The notes under the pieces were generated by a model. That model was not told the origin of the DNA, did no database searches, and saw nothing but the letters and a program-made list of their open reading frames with translations. Of a DNA stretch of 64,000 nt, positions 24,945 to 33,325 are shown one piece after another. How positions within the stretch are numbered: position 1 is the stretch's first letter; every line of letters begins with the position of its first letter. This stretch comes from UBA1924 sp963976625 (GTDB lineage: Bacteria; Planctomycetota; Phycisphaerae; Phycisphaerales; UBA1924), in assembly GCA_963976625.1 (NCBI GenBank), contig CAXBLA010000014.1:11530-75529 (forward strand), in the 5' to 3' direction. The position numbers and the translations under genes are program-made.

Positions 24945-27755
24945 TTAGAGTTTTTCTCTGAGTTGCCGCAACGCGTCGAAGGCGTCCATCGGCGACATCG
25001 AATCGAGCTTGATCTCGCGGAGCTGATCGAGGACGGGGTGTTCGAGGTATTCGGTGAAGAGCCCGAGCTGGTCGCCGGGCTTGGATTGTTGGGCGGGGGT
25101 GCTGGCGGGGGCTTGGACCTGCTGCGTGTTCATACGCCCTGCGTGTTCGACCGAGAGCGTGTCGAGGATGGCTCTGGCCCGGTTGGTGATCGACATCGGG
25201 ACCCCGGCGAGCTGGGCGACATGGATGCCGTAGGATTGGTCGGTCTTGCCCGTGCGGATCGAGTGCAGGAAGGCGATCTCTTGTTTTCCGTCCTCGCTGG
25301 TCCACTCGCGCACGGCCACATGCATGTTCTTGACCTGCTCGACCAAGCGATCTTCGAGCTCGGTGATCTCATGATAGTGCGTGGCAAAGAGCGTGCGGGG
25401 TTTGGTGGCGGCGAGCCATTCGCAGATCGCCCACGCCAGCGAGAGCCCGTCGAGGGTCGAGGTGCCGCGTCCGATCTCGTCGAGGATGACGAGCGAGGAT
25501 GCGTCGGCGTGGTTGAGGATGTTGGCGGTCTCGATCATCTCGACCATGAAGGTGGATTGCCCGCGGTGGAGCGCGTCGTCGGCCCCGACACGGGTGAAGA
25601 TCCGCTTGGCGATGCCGATGGTGGCGCTGTCGGCGGGGATGAAACTTCCTGCTTGGGCGAGGACGACGAGCAGCGCGTTCTGGCGGATGTAGGTCGATTT
25701 ACCCGCCATGTTGGGGCCGGTGATCAGGGCGAGGGTAGCTGGGCCAGACTCGGCGTTGGTCATGCCTGAGGAGCAGTCGTTGGGAACGAAGCGGTGGGCG
25801 AGGGTTTCGTCGAGCACCGGGTGGCGGCCTTGGATGATGTCGAGCACGGGCTCGTCTTCGATTGTTGGTCGAATCCAGCCACGCTCGCGGGCCTTGATCG
25901 CAAAGCCGAGCAGGCAATCGAGGGTGGCGACGCAATCGGAGAATATGCCCAGCTCGGGGAGGATCGAGCGGGCCCGGTCGCAGAGCTGATCGAAGAGGAT
26001 TCGTTCGCGTTCGATTGCGATGTCCGAGGCGCTGAGCACTTTTTCCTCGAAGACCTTGAGCTCCGGCGTGATGTAGCGCTCGGCGTTTTTGAGGGTTTGC
26101 TTGCGGGTGAAGATGTCGGGGGCGCGGGTGGCCTGGGCGCTGGGGAGTTCGATGTAGTAGCCGAAGACTTTGTTGTAGCCGACTTTGATCGAGGGCAGAT
26201 CGTGTTCTTGGCTCAGCGTGCGTTGGTACTCGGCGAGCCACTTGCCCGCGTCGCGTTCGAGCATGCGGGCTTCGTCGAGGGCTTCGTCGATGCCGTCGCG
26301 GATGAGCCCGCCTGCGCGCAGGTGGGCTGGGGGCTCATCGACGCACGATCGGGCGATGTCGATGGCGACGGGCTCGATGCGCTCGGCGATGGTGTCGAGC
26401 TGATCGCGGAGTGTGTGCAGTGCCGACGAGCCTTCGATGGTCTCGATGAGGGCGGAGACCTGCACTGTTGATTGCCCGAGGGCCGCGATGTCGCGGGGGG
26501 TGGCGCGTCCGAGGGCGACGCGCCCGGCGATGCGGGCGATGTCGCACATCGAGCCCAGGATCGTGCCCAGGGCGTTGGAGAGTGCGTGGTCTTCGATGAG
26601 CTGGGCGACGGCAGACTGCCGTTCTTCTATCCGTGCCCGCTCGATCAACGGCGAGCTGAGCCACGCACGCACCTGACGCTTGCCCATTGGTGTGCGCAGC
26701 GTGCAGCGTGTGCCCACGGGGCTGGCGAGGAACACGCCGGCGAGGGAGCCGACGAGGGATTGGTCGCGGATGGTCTGTTCGATTTCGAGGGAACGCAGGC
26801 TTGTGGCGTCGATGATGCATGAGCGTGAGCGGTCGATCAGGGATGGGGCGCGGAGGTGGGCGAGGGTGGCGATGGGGCGATCGAAGGCGGTGCGTTCCTT
26901 GCTATCGGCTTGATGCTCTTCGATCGCCTGCGTCTCTTTGAGGTAGCGGATGGTTGCGCCGGCGGCGAGGACCGCGGGCATGGAGGCGTCGAGCCCGAAG
27001 CCGTCGAGTGTGCTGACTTGGTAGACCTGCTCGATCGCTTCCACCGCTTCGCTGCTGCGGAACTGCCAGCCCGGACGACCGGTGGCCGACGCGCCCAGCG
27101 TTGCCGCGAGGTCCTCGATGCGTTTGGGTGCTTCGCCCATGGTGGGGGCGCTGTAGAGGAACTCTTTGGTGCCGGCACGGGCGAGCTCGTCGGTGCATTG
27201 TTCCAGGGAGCCGTTGAAGAGCTGGAAGGCTCCGGTCGAGAGCTCGACAATCGCGATCCCAGCGTGGTCGTCGTCGAGGATGGCGATCGAGCCGAGGAGT
27301 GCGGATTGTTCCTCGCGGAGCAGTGACTCATCGACGAGCGTGCCCTGGGTGACGACCTGGGTGACGCCGCGCTTGACGATGCCTTTGGCGTCCTTGGGGT
27401 CTTCGAGCTGATCGACGACCGCGACGCGGTAGCCATGGTCGATGGCGCGCTGGAGGTAGACTGATTTCTGGTGGTGGGGGACGCCGGCCATCGGGATGGC
27501 GTTGCCTCGGGTGGTCAGTGAGAGCCCGAGATCGCGGGAGATGTTCTCGGCGTCCTCGCCGAAGAGCTCGTAGAAGTCGCCCATGCGGAAGAAGAGCACA
27601 CAATCCGGGTGGTCGGCTTTGATCGCGGTCCACTGGCGCATGCCCGGGGTGTCCCACGGGTCTTTTTTCGGTGCAGATTTCGGTGCAGGCTTCGCGGGCT
27701 TCTTGGGCGATGCGGGCTCGGCGTCTGGTGAGGATGTGGGGGCGGTCGGGGGCAT
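24945..27755 (-). CDS. mutS: DNA mismatch repair protein MutS
   Basis: 936-residue mismatch-recognition ATPase. A 35-residue Pro/Lys/Ala-rich extension precedes domain I, where FFRMGDFYELFGEDA holds the Phe-x-Glu mismatch wedge. The ATPase has the Walker A GPNMAGKSTYIRQ, the QSTFMVEM signature and the Walker B VILDEIGRGTSTLDG, then the His of FATHYHEI. Its C-terminal tail is short. A TATCCT box lies 6 nt before the ATG. No mutL is visible in this window. Confidence 0.96.
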   Translation of the reverse strand: MPPTAPTSSPDAEPASPKKPAKPAPKSAPKKDPWDTPGMRQWTAIKADHPDCVLFFRMGDFYELFGEDAENISRDLGLSLTTRGNAIPMAGVPHHQKSVYLQRAIDHGYRVAVVDQLEDPKDAKGIVKRGVTQVVTQGTLVDESLLREEQSALLGSIAILDDDHAGIAIVELSTGAFQLFNGSLEQCTDELARAGTKEFLYSAPTMGEAPKRIEDLAATLGASATGRPGWQFRSSEAVEAIEQVYQVSTLDGFGLDASMPAVLAAGATIRYLKETQAIEEHQADSKERTAFDRPIATLAHLRAPSLIDRSRSCIIDATSLRSLEIEQTIRDQSLVGSLAGVFLASPVGTRCTLRTPMGKRQVRAWLSSPLIERARIEERQSAVAQLIEDHALSNALGTILGSMCDIARIAGRVALGRATPRDIAALGQSTVQVSALIETIEGSSALHTLRDQLDTIAERIEPVAIDIARSCVDEPPAHLRAGGLIRDGIDEALDEARMLERDAGKWLAEYQRTLSQEHDLPSIKVGYNKVFGYYIELPSAQATRAPDIFTRKQTLKNAERYITPELKVFEEKVLSASDIAIERERILFDQLCDRARSILPELGIFSDCVATLDCLLGFAIKARERGWIRPTIEDEPVLDIIQGRHPVLDETLAHRFVPNDCSSGMTNAESGPATLALITGPNMAGKSTYIRQNALLVVLAQAGSFIPADSATIGIAKRIFTRVGADDALHRGQSTFMVEMIETANILNHADASSLVILDEIGRGTSTLDGLSLAWAICEWLAATKPRTLFATHYHEITELEDRLVEQVKNMHVAVREWTSEDGKQEIAFLHSIRTGKTDQSYGIHVAQLAGVPMSITNRARAILDTLSVEHAGRMNTQQVQAPASTPAQQSKPGDQLGLFTEYLEHPVLDQLREIKLDSMSPMDAFDALRQLREKL

Positions 27756-27761
27756 TGAGCA

Positions 27762-27767
27762 AGGATA
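27762..27767 (-). promoter_or_regulatory. TANNNT -10 box, leaderless mutS mRNA
   Basis: On the minus strand, TATCCT, then TGCTCA, then the mutS ATG. Confidence 0.5.
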
Positions 27768-27800
27768 GGGGAGATCGGGGATCGCTTGGGTGCGCGCACG

Positions 27801-27826
27801 AAAAAACCCGGTCGAACGGACCCGGG
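27801..27826 (-). terminator. Terminator after trxA
   Basis: Arms CCCGG (27807-27811) and CCGGG (27822-27826). On the minus strand the stem is followed by TTTTTT. It separates trxA from mutS. Confidence 0.7.
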
Positions 27827-27859
27827 CTTTGAGGGGGAGAGATTGGTTTTTTGGGGGGA

Positions 27860-28180
27860 TCAGTCTTCGAGGGCGTGGAAGTACTCGCTGTAGGGGCGGA
27901 TGCCCACGAACTTGTCGGTCGGCTCGCCGTCCTTGAAGACGATCACAGTCGGGATCGAGGACACGCCGAACTTGGCGGCCAGATCAGGGTGGTCATCGAT
28001 GTTCACCTTGGCGACCTGCGCCCGCTCGCCCAGATCATCGGCCAGCTTGTCGATCGTGGGGCCCAGGGCCCGGCATGGGCCACACCACGGGGCCCAGAAG
28101 TCGACCAAGGTCGGTGTTGAGCTGGAAATGGTGTCTGTAAAGGTTGAATCATCGAGTTTGATGGTGGATGTGGTGGTCAT
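27860..28180 (-). CDS. trxA: Thioredoxin
   Basis: 106-residue thioredoxin, a general disulfide reductant, with the active site FWAPWCGPCR and the cis-Pro in SSIPTVIVFKDGE. Length and fold are standard. AGGAGA is 5 nt before the ATG. About 80 nt upstream lies a copy of the 17-nt TetR-type operator that also precedes the AhpD-like gene, so this thioredoxin is probably an inducible member of that redox locus and not the housekeeping one (inference). Confidence 0.95.
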   Translation of the reverse strand: MTTTSTIKLDDSTFTDTISSSTPTLVDFWAPWCGPCRALGPTIDKLADDLGERAQVAKVNIDDHPDLAAKFGVSSIPTVIVFKDGEPTDKFVGIRPYSEYFHALED

Positions 28181-28256
28181 ATTGGTCTCCTAGTCGGTTT
28201 AAGGTTCTCGTGAGTGAAGCGTTGATTTGGCCTCGGCTTCATGAAGACAAACACCA

Positions 28257-28273
28257 AGACCGATCGTTCTATT
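28257..28273 (-). promoter_or_regulatory. Putative TetR operator upstream of trxA
   Basis: On the minus strand AATAGAACGATCGGTCT, identical over 17 nt to the site at 28970-28986 and in the same orientation relative to its downstream gene. It lies in the 107-bp gap between the tetR stop and the trxA start. Confidence 0.75.
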
Positions 28274-28287
28274 CCATGGAACGAAAA

Positions 28288-28896
28288 TTATGCTGATTGG
28301 GCGGCTGTTGCCAGATTCACGGGCACAAAGCCTGCTGAGCTGGCCCGTTCGAGCAAGATCTCGGCGATCTGGCGTGCGTGATCGGCTGGTTCGCGGGTCT
28401 GGACCTGGCGGGCGGTGCACATGGCGCCTGAGGCGAGCATCCCGAGCATGCGGCCGAGGGTGTCGGCGTGGGGGAGCTCGGCTTGTTGGCAGAGCCCGCC
28501 GAAGAGGGCGGCGGATCGGTTCTGGTGGGCCCGGGCGGCGATCGCGGGGGCGGATTCTGGGTCTGGGAACTCAGCAACGGCGGCCTGGAACATGCAGCCG
28601 CAGAACTCGGGGTGCGAGAACCAGGCGCCGAGCGCCTCAAAGATCCCCAAAATCTGCTCGTATGGGTCGTGGGAGGCTTCTTTGGCGGTTTGCCCGAGTC
28701 GATCGATCATCTGGTCGCTGGCTTCTTCGAGCACGGCGACGATGAGGCCGTCCTTGGATCCGAAGTTGTTATAGAGGGTCATCTTGGCGACGCCGGCTTC
28801 GGAGAGCACGCGGTCGATGCCGGTGGTGTGGAAGCCTTCGGTTTCGAAGAGTCGGCGGGCGCACGCGAGGAGTTGGTCTCGTTTGGGGGATGACAT
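28288..28896 (-). CDS. TetR/AcrR family transcriptional regulator
   Basis: 202-residue repressor-type regulator. The N-terminal helix-turn-helix is clear: RRLFETEGFHTTGIDRVLSE, then AGVAKMTLYNNFGSKDGLI. The ligand domain contains Cys residues in HPEFCGCMFQAAVAEF, a possible thiol sensor. The start at 28896 has GGAG 6 nt upstream. It lies between trxA and a divergent AhpD-like gene, each preceded by the same near-palindromic site. The box resembles the TAGACC...GGTCTA type bound by NemR-like regulators of electrophile stress. Probable function: autoregulated redox or electrophile sensor (inference). Confidence 0.88.
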   Translation of the reverse strand: MSSPKRDQLLACARRLFETEGFHTTGIDRVLSEAGVAKMTLYNNFGSKDGLIVAVLEEASDQMIDRLGQTAKEASHDPYEQILGIFEALGAWFSHPEFCGCMFQAAVAEFPDPESAPAIAARAHQNRSAALFGGLCQQAELPHADTLGRMLGMLASGAMCTARQVQTREPADHARQIAEILLERASSAGFVPVNLATAAQSA

Positions 28897-28950
28897 GGGG
28901 GCTCCGGTGAGAAGGACTATTGAGAAATGTGTGCGATTTTTGACAGGTTT

Positions 28951-28956
28951 TTGACA
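28951..28956 (+). promoter_or_regulatory. Candidate -35 element (TTGACA)
   Basis: TTGACA lies 14 nt upstream of the TetR-type operator, which would cover the -10 region of the AhpD-like gene promoter. The matching -10 is not clear. Confidence 0.4.
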
Positions 28957-28969
28957 ATGCTTGGAAATA

Positions 28970-28988
28970 AATAGAACGATCGGTCTAT
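28970..28988 (+). promoter_or_regulatory. Putative TetR operator between tetR and AhpD-like gene
   Basis: Near-perfect 18-bp inverted repeat ATAGAACGATCGGTCTAT (one mismatched pair) centred on CGATCG, in the divergent promoter region. Seventeen nt (28970-28986) are repeated exactly upstream of trxA. Confidence 0.75.
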
Positions 28989-29082
28989 TGTATCGTATGA
29001 AGACAGCGGGTGCAACCCGTTGAGCCAAAAATCCCGGATGACTCGCCATGAGCATCCATCACACATTTGATTGGAGAACACC

Positions 29083-29634
29083 ATGCCACGCATCGCACCC
29101 ACCAGCATCGAGAACGCACCCGAAGGCGCCCGCCCGATCCTTGAGAGCATCAATGGCTCACTCGGACGCGTCCCCAACCTGCTGGCCACCTTCGGCCAGT
29201 CGTCGGCGGCTCTGCAGAGCTATGTGAACCAGAAGGAAGCGATCAAGTCGGGCACCCTCGGGGATCAGTTCGGCGAGTCGATCGCGATCGCGATGGCGAG
29301 CTTCTCATCCTGCGGCTACTGCGCCTCGGCCCATGAAGCCATCGGCAAGATGGCCGGCGTCTCTGATGAAGAGCGTGAACTCAACCGCAAGGGGGAGTCG
29401 GGCGATCCCAAGGTTCAGGGTGCGATCAACTTCGCCCGCTCGATCGTCGAGAGCCGGGGCTACTCAAGCGATGAGGGCTTTGCTGCGGCCAAGTCCGCCG
29501 GGCTCAGCGATAGCGAGATCCTTGAAGTATTTACCATCACCATGTTTAACCTCTACACCAACTACGCCAACCACTTCCTCGAGACCGTCAACGACTTCCC
29601 AGCGGTTGAAATCGACGAGGCTGTTGCGGTCTAA
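29083..29634 (+). CDS. AhpD-like carboxymuconolactone decarboxylase family protein
   Basis: 183-residue alpha-helical protein of the carboxymuconolactone decarboxylase / AhpD superfamily. The redox motif SSCGYCASAHE has the CxxC and the downstream His that act in AhpD-type peroxidase chemistry. The rest (EGARPILESINGSLGRVPNLLATF; EVFTITMFNLYTNYANHFLE) is typical of the uncharacterised subfamily. GGAG is 6 nt before the ATG at 29083. Divergent from the TetR gene, with the operator between; probably removes peroxides or organic electrophiles with thioredoxin as reductant (inference). Confidence 0.88.
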   Translation: MPRIAPTSIENAPEGARPILESINGSLGRVPNLLATFGQSSAALQSYVNQKEAIKSGTLGDQFGESIAIAMASFSSCGYCASAHEAIGKMAGVSDEERELNRKGESGDPKVQGAINFARSIVESRGYSSDEGFAAAKSAGLSDSEILEVFTITMFNLYTNYANHFLETVNDFPAVEIDEAVAV

Positions 29635-29652
29635 CGGCCGCCCACATGAAGC

Positions 29653-29712
29653 GTGCTTGCGAATCCCTCTCCGCAAGCACCCGGGGCGGCTCCCGGGTCT
29701 GGTAGCCGCCCC
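29653..29712 (+). other. Two tandem hairpins after AhpD-like gene
   Basis: First stem GTGCTTGCG / CGCAAGCAC (29653-29661 and 29672-29680), second stem GGGGCGGCT / AGCCGCCCC (29683-29691 and 29704-29712). They are 18 nt after the stop codon. Neither has a T run, so they may stabilise the mRNA 3' end or act as weak terminators. Confidence 0.5.
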
Positions 29713-29732
29713 ATTGAAGATGTTCGGGTGAT

Positions 29733-29772
29733 AAAAAAGAGCAGAAAACCAGTCTGAAACTGATCTGCTCTG
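29733..29772 (-). terminator. Terminator after CBS-domain gene
   Basis: Stem formed by AGAGCAG (29738-29744) and CTGCTCT (29765-29771). On the minus strand it is followed by TTTTTTAT. Confidence 0.7.
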
Positions 29773-29878
29773 CTCCCGAAGAACATGCGAATGGATCACC
29801 CCATTTCCTGCGTCGTGCCGTCCGAGTGTTTCGGGCGGCATGATTTTTTTGGAGTGATCCAGTTCTCGCTAGCGCGTG

Positions 29879-30349
29879 TTAGCCTGAGGTGATGTACTCG
29901 CGCATGGCTTTGACCTCGATGTGCATGTCCGCGTTGGTCGCGGCGTTGAGATCGCCAATCGAGATCATGCCGACGATCGAGCCGTCCTCGATGACGGGCA
30001 GGTGTCGGATGCGTTCGTCGGTGAGTGTCTGGCGGACCTCGGCGAGTGTTGAACTTGGTGCGCAGCTCAGGACTTTTTTCGTCATCACTATTGAGACCTG
30101 TGTTTGGCTGGGCGGTCGTTCTTCGGCGATCACCCGGGTGAGGATGTCGCGTTCGGTGATGATGCCGCAGAGTTCGTTGAAGGTGTCGGTGACGACGAGC
30201 GAACCGATGCGGTGCTCGTTCATCATCCGGGCGGCTTCGAGGACGGTGCTGGCTTGGGGGATGGATTGGATGCGTTCGATTCGGCTGTGGCCGTGATCGC
30301 CCTCGTTCCATGATTTCTTGCTGGCGAGGAGTTGTGATACCGTGAGCAT
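29879..30349 (-). CDS. CBS-domain pair protein
   Basis: 156 residues forming one tandem pair of CBS domains, which bind adenosine nucleotides and act as an energy sensor. First domain: STVLEAARMMNEHRIGSLVV ... GIITERDILTRVI; second: STLAEVRQTLTDERIRHLPVI ... GMISIGDLN. No effector domain is attached. The start at 30349 (MLTVSQLLA) has AAGGAA upstream; an in-frame ATG at 30379 is less likely. It stands alone, with a terminator. Confidence 0.9.
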   Translation of the reverse strand: MLTVSQLLASKKSWNEGDHGHSRIERIQSIPQASTVLEAARMMNEHRIGSLVVTDTFNELCGIITERDILTRVIAEERPPSQTQVSIVMTKKVLSCAPSSTLAEVRQTLTDERIRHLPVIEDGSIVGMISIGDLNAATNADMHIEVKAMREYITSG

Positions 30350-30880
30350 GATCGATTCCTTTCGATAGGGATCAGCCATGCCGTGGTTGAGTTGCGAGGT
30401 ACATACGCCGGGTGAGCCGCAGGCTGATCTTGTGACGCTTTCTATTATGGTTATTTTGGGCTGTAGTGGAAGCGGAAACCGTCTGTATTTGCTTATCGGA
30501 CGCGAGATCGCGTCTCATTCCGCCAGATCTGGGTAGATTTATCAGTGCATATCCCGGTTTGAGTCTCTCAAGATCCTCTGCGGCGCAGGTTATTTCCCCA
30601 TAAAGGCTTACATTCCGAGTCATTTGGGTGCTGTGTGGTCCGCGGGCTCGACTTTGATCGGTCTGCGGTCTAGGCTTCCAACCGCTCTGAGGCCTATCGG
30701 GATCGCAGAGCCCACACTCACGCCGGTGATTCGAACGGTCTGCAAGTTTGCGACCAACTGACATTCCGGTATCCGCGGGTCCCCGATACCCGATTCATGC
30801 CGGAACATTGAACGGACGAGCTTTTGAAGGCTCGCCCGGTGTTCATCACCAATGGCCAGTTGGCCAAAAGAAGACAACTT
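30350..30880 (+). other. Long intergenic region / possible structured leader of helicase gene
   Basis: 531 bp between divergent genes with no supported reading frame. It is poorer in G+C than its neighbours in the first half. It holds an inverted repeat (30499-30514) and, closer to the helicase start, stem-loops such as GGTATC ... GATACC (near 30763) and CGAGC ... GCTCG (near 30820). DEAD-box helicase genes often have long regulated leaders; that is the likely reading here, but no promoter could be placed. Confidence 0.4.
30499..30514. repeat. Perfect inverted repeat, possible operator
   Basis: GACGCGA-GA-TCGCGTC: two 7-nt arms with a 2-nt spacer, too tight for an RNA hairpin, more like a protein-binding site. 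It is about 150 bp from the CBS gene and 370 bp from the helicase start. Confidence 0.4.
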
Positions 30881-32614
30881 ATGAAGTTCACAGAACTCGG
30901 GCTCGCAGAGCCCATCGTTCGCGCGGTCTCTGACAAAGGCTACACGACTCCTTCTCCTATCCAGGCTCAGGCCATCCCCGTCGCTGTCCAGGGACGCGAT
31001 GTGTTTGGATGTGCGCAGACGGGCACGGGCAAGACCTGTGCGTTCGCGCTGCCGATCTTGGATCGGTTGACCAAAGACAACCCGGGCAAGCAGCGCAAGG
31101 GCGGGTTCGGACGCGCCCCGCGTGCGTTGGTGCTCGCGCCGACGCGCGAGCTGGCGATGCAGATCTTCGACAGCTTTGTTTCCTACGGCAAGCATCTCAA
31201 GCACCTCCGCCACACCGTCGTCTTCGGCGGCGTGAGCCAGGGCAAGCAGGTTCGCTCGCTGCGTGACGGCGTGGATGTGCTCGTCGCGACGCCGGGTCGT
31301 TTGCTCGACTTGATTAACCAGGGTCATATCGATCTCTCGAACATCGAGGTGCTTGTGCTCGACGAGGCCGACCGGATGCTCGACATGGGCTTCATCAACG
31401 ACATCCGCAAGGTGGTCGCGATGACCCGCGAAGACCGCCAGACGCTGTTCTTCTCGGCGACTGTGTCGCGCGAGATCCGCAAGCTCTCGGATTCGATCCT
31501 GACCAACCCGGTGAGCATCGAGACCGCGGTGGAATCGACGACTGTTGACGCGATCGAGCAGTGCATCTATATGGTTGAACGGGAGCAGAAGCCCGAACTG
31601 CTCGAGCGTGTGCTGATGGACCCGATGGTCAGCCGATCGCTGGTGTTTTCTAAAACCAAGTATGGCTGTGATAAGCTCGTCAAGATGCTGCGTCGGGCCA
31701 ATATTGATGCTGAAGCGATTCATGGCGATAAGTCACAGAACGCACGCACCCGTGCGATGCGTCGATTCAAGTCTGGGTCGACCAAGATCCTGATCGCGAC
31801 CGATATCGCGTCGCGTGGGATCGATGTGGACAACATCACCCATGTGGTCAACTACGACATGCCTCTGGATCCGGAGACCTATGTGCACCGGATCGGGCGG
31901 ACGGCTCGGGCCGGGGCTCAGGGGATCGCGATCTCGTTCTGTGGGTTTGATGAGATCGGGCTGTATCGCCAGGTCGAACGCCGCTCGCAGATCCAGATCC
32001 CGGTGGGTCAGGATCACGATGACCTGACCTTCGAAGCGCCGCCGCCATCGCGCTCGGTGCGGAGTTCGCGTTCGGGCGGGGGCTACAAGGGCAAGCGAAA
32101 CCAGGGCGGCTCACGCTTTGGTGGTGGGGGCGGCGGTCGTTCCGGTGGTCGTTCGGGCGGACGCAAATCCTACGCCGAGCGCAACGGCAGCGCCGGGAGC
32201 CAGGGCGGGGGCGGCTATCAGGGTCGGTTCGGCTCGCGCGACGAGCGCAGTAATGATCAGGGTGAATCAGGTGCGCGTGAGGGCGGGGGAGACCGTCCAC
32301 GCTCGGGCGGCAAGCATCGCAAGTCCAATGATCGCAGCAATGACCGAAGCAATGCAGGCGCACCATCCGGGGCAGGCAGCTACGCCGGCCCGGGGGCGAA
32401 CGCTGAAGGCGGTGCTCGCCCTAAGAAGCCAAAGAAGCCCAAAATCAAGGTGAAAACCGGGGCGAAGGCCGGAGCCAAATCAGGTAGTAAGTCCAAGGGC
32501 CCCAAGGAGAGTTTCTCGGCTCGCACACCCAAGCCTAAAAAGGGCAACGGCTACCCGAAGAACAAGCCCGGCACGGGCGTCAAGCGGGCACCAGCCAAGG
32601 CGGCTTCACGCTAA
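30881..32614 (+). CDS. DEAD-box RNA helicase, RhlE-like
   Basis: 577-residue ATP-dependent RNA helicase. Motifs: Q motif YTTPSPIQAQAIP, motif I AQTGTGKT, Ia PTRELAMQ, II VLDEADRML, III FFSATV, V ATDIASRGID, VI HRIGRTARAG. The last 190 residues form a low-complexity tail, first Gly/Arg/Ser-rich (with GGGGGRSGGRSGGRK) and then Lys/Gly/Ala-rich, likely an RNA-binding extension. The start at 30881 (MKFTELGL) is standard for the family. It likely acts in ribosome assembly or RNA decay; cold induction is possible in view of the long leader. Confidence 0.95.
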   Translation: MKFTELGLAEPIVRAVSDKGYTTPSPIQAQAIPVAVQGRDVFGCAQTGTGKTCAFALPILDRLTKDNPGKQRKGGFGRAPRALVLAPTRELAMQIFDSFVSYGKHLKHLRHTVVFGGVSQGKQVRSLRDGVDVLVATPGRLLDLINQGHIDLSNIEVLVLDEADRMLDMGFINDIRKVVAMTREDRQTLFFSATVSREIRKLSDSILTNPVSIETAVESTTVDAIEQCIYMVEREQKPELLERVLMDPMVSRSLVFSKTKYGCDKLVKMLRRANIDAEAIHGDKSQNARTRAMRRFKSGSTKILIATDIASRGIDVDNITHVVNYDMPLDPETYVHRIGRTARAGAQGIAISFCGFDEIGLYRQVERRSQIQIPVGQDHDDLTFEAPPPSRSVRSSRSGGGYKGKRNQGGSRFGGGGGGRSGGRSGGRKSYAERNGSAGSQGGGGYQGRFGSRDERSNDQGESGAREGGGDRPRSGGKHRKSNDRSNDRSNAGAPSGAGSYAGPGANAEGGARPKKPKKPKIKVKTGAKAGAKSGSKSKGPKESFSARTPKPKKGNGYPKNKPGTGVKRAPAKAASR

Positions 32615-32647
32615 GCTGGTCTCCTGATTGAGAACCATCCAACGAAG

Positions 32648-32676
32648 AACGCCCATGGGAATCCATGGGCGTTTTC
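32648..32676 (+). terminator. Terminator after helicase gene
   Basis: Eleven-bp perfect stem AACGCCCATGG / CCATGGGCGTT with a 4-nt loop, then TTC. It lies between convergent genes and can work for both. Confidence 0.8.
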
Positions 32677-32718
32677 GCTTCTCCATTGCATGTTGATGGT
32701 GTCGGAGACCGTGTCGGA

Positions 32719-33183
32719 TTAGTCTTTCTTGAGCAGGTCACGGATCTCGGTGAGGAGCAGGATATCGGCTGCTGGAGCCTTTGGCGGGGCGGCGGCTTCT
32801 TCGAACTCAAAGCTGGCTTTGGCCTTGTTGATCATCTTGACCATCATAAAAATCAGGAAGGCAAGGATTAGGAAGTTGAAGGCGATGGTGATGAAGTTCC
32901 CCCAAGCGAGGACAGGGCCAAGAGCACGGGCTTCGTCGAGGGGCATCGGCGCGCCTTCGTTGGCTGCTTGGAAGGCATCCACGCCTTCCCTCACATTTTG
33001 GGTGAGCCCGATGTACAGATTCGTAAAATCAGCCTTCCCCGCGATGCCCACAAGCGGCATGATGAGGTCGTCGATCGCGGACTTGATGATCAGCCCGAAT
33101 GCGCCGCCGATGATGATGCCGATGGCCATGTCCATGACATTGCCCTTGACGGCGAACTCTTTAAACTCTTTGATCATACCCAT
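32719..33183 (-). CDS. mscL: Large-conductance mechanosensitive channel
   Basis: 154-residue MscL, opening under osmotic downshock. N-terminal amphipathic segment IKEFKEFAVKGNVMDMAIG, first membrane helix IGIIIGGAFGLIIKSAIDDLIMPLVG, second helix NFITIAFNFLILAFLIFMMVK, and the C-terminal helix ILLLTEIRDLLKKD. A short Pro/Ala linker precedes the last helix. GAAGGAGG is 5 nt before the ATG at 33183. A second channel gene, mscS, is at 41066. Confidence 0.97.
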   Translation of the reverse strand: MGMIKEFKEFAVKGNVMDMAIGIIIGGAFGLIIKSAIDDLIMPLVGIAGKADFTNLYIGLTQNVREGVDAFQAANEGAPMPLDEARALGPVLAWGNFITIAFNFLILAFLIFMMVKMINKAKASFEFEEAAAPPKAPAADILLLTEIRDLLKKD

Positions 33184-33325
33184 GCGTGCCTCCTTCACTT
33201 TTGAGTGCGTAGGTGAGTGTTGATTCTGGTTGAATCAGGAGTGTCCCATGGGGATTGTAGAGCACATCGCCTGGAGCCGTACGCTCAGGGGGTGAAGTTG
33301 TTTGATGGGATGAAGGGCGAGTTGT

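Noticed and set aside
30372..30764. 130-codon minus-strand frame in the long gap before the helicase
   Set aside because: Composition not protein-like; overlaps the region better explained as leader.
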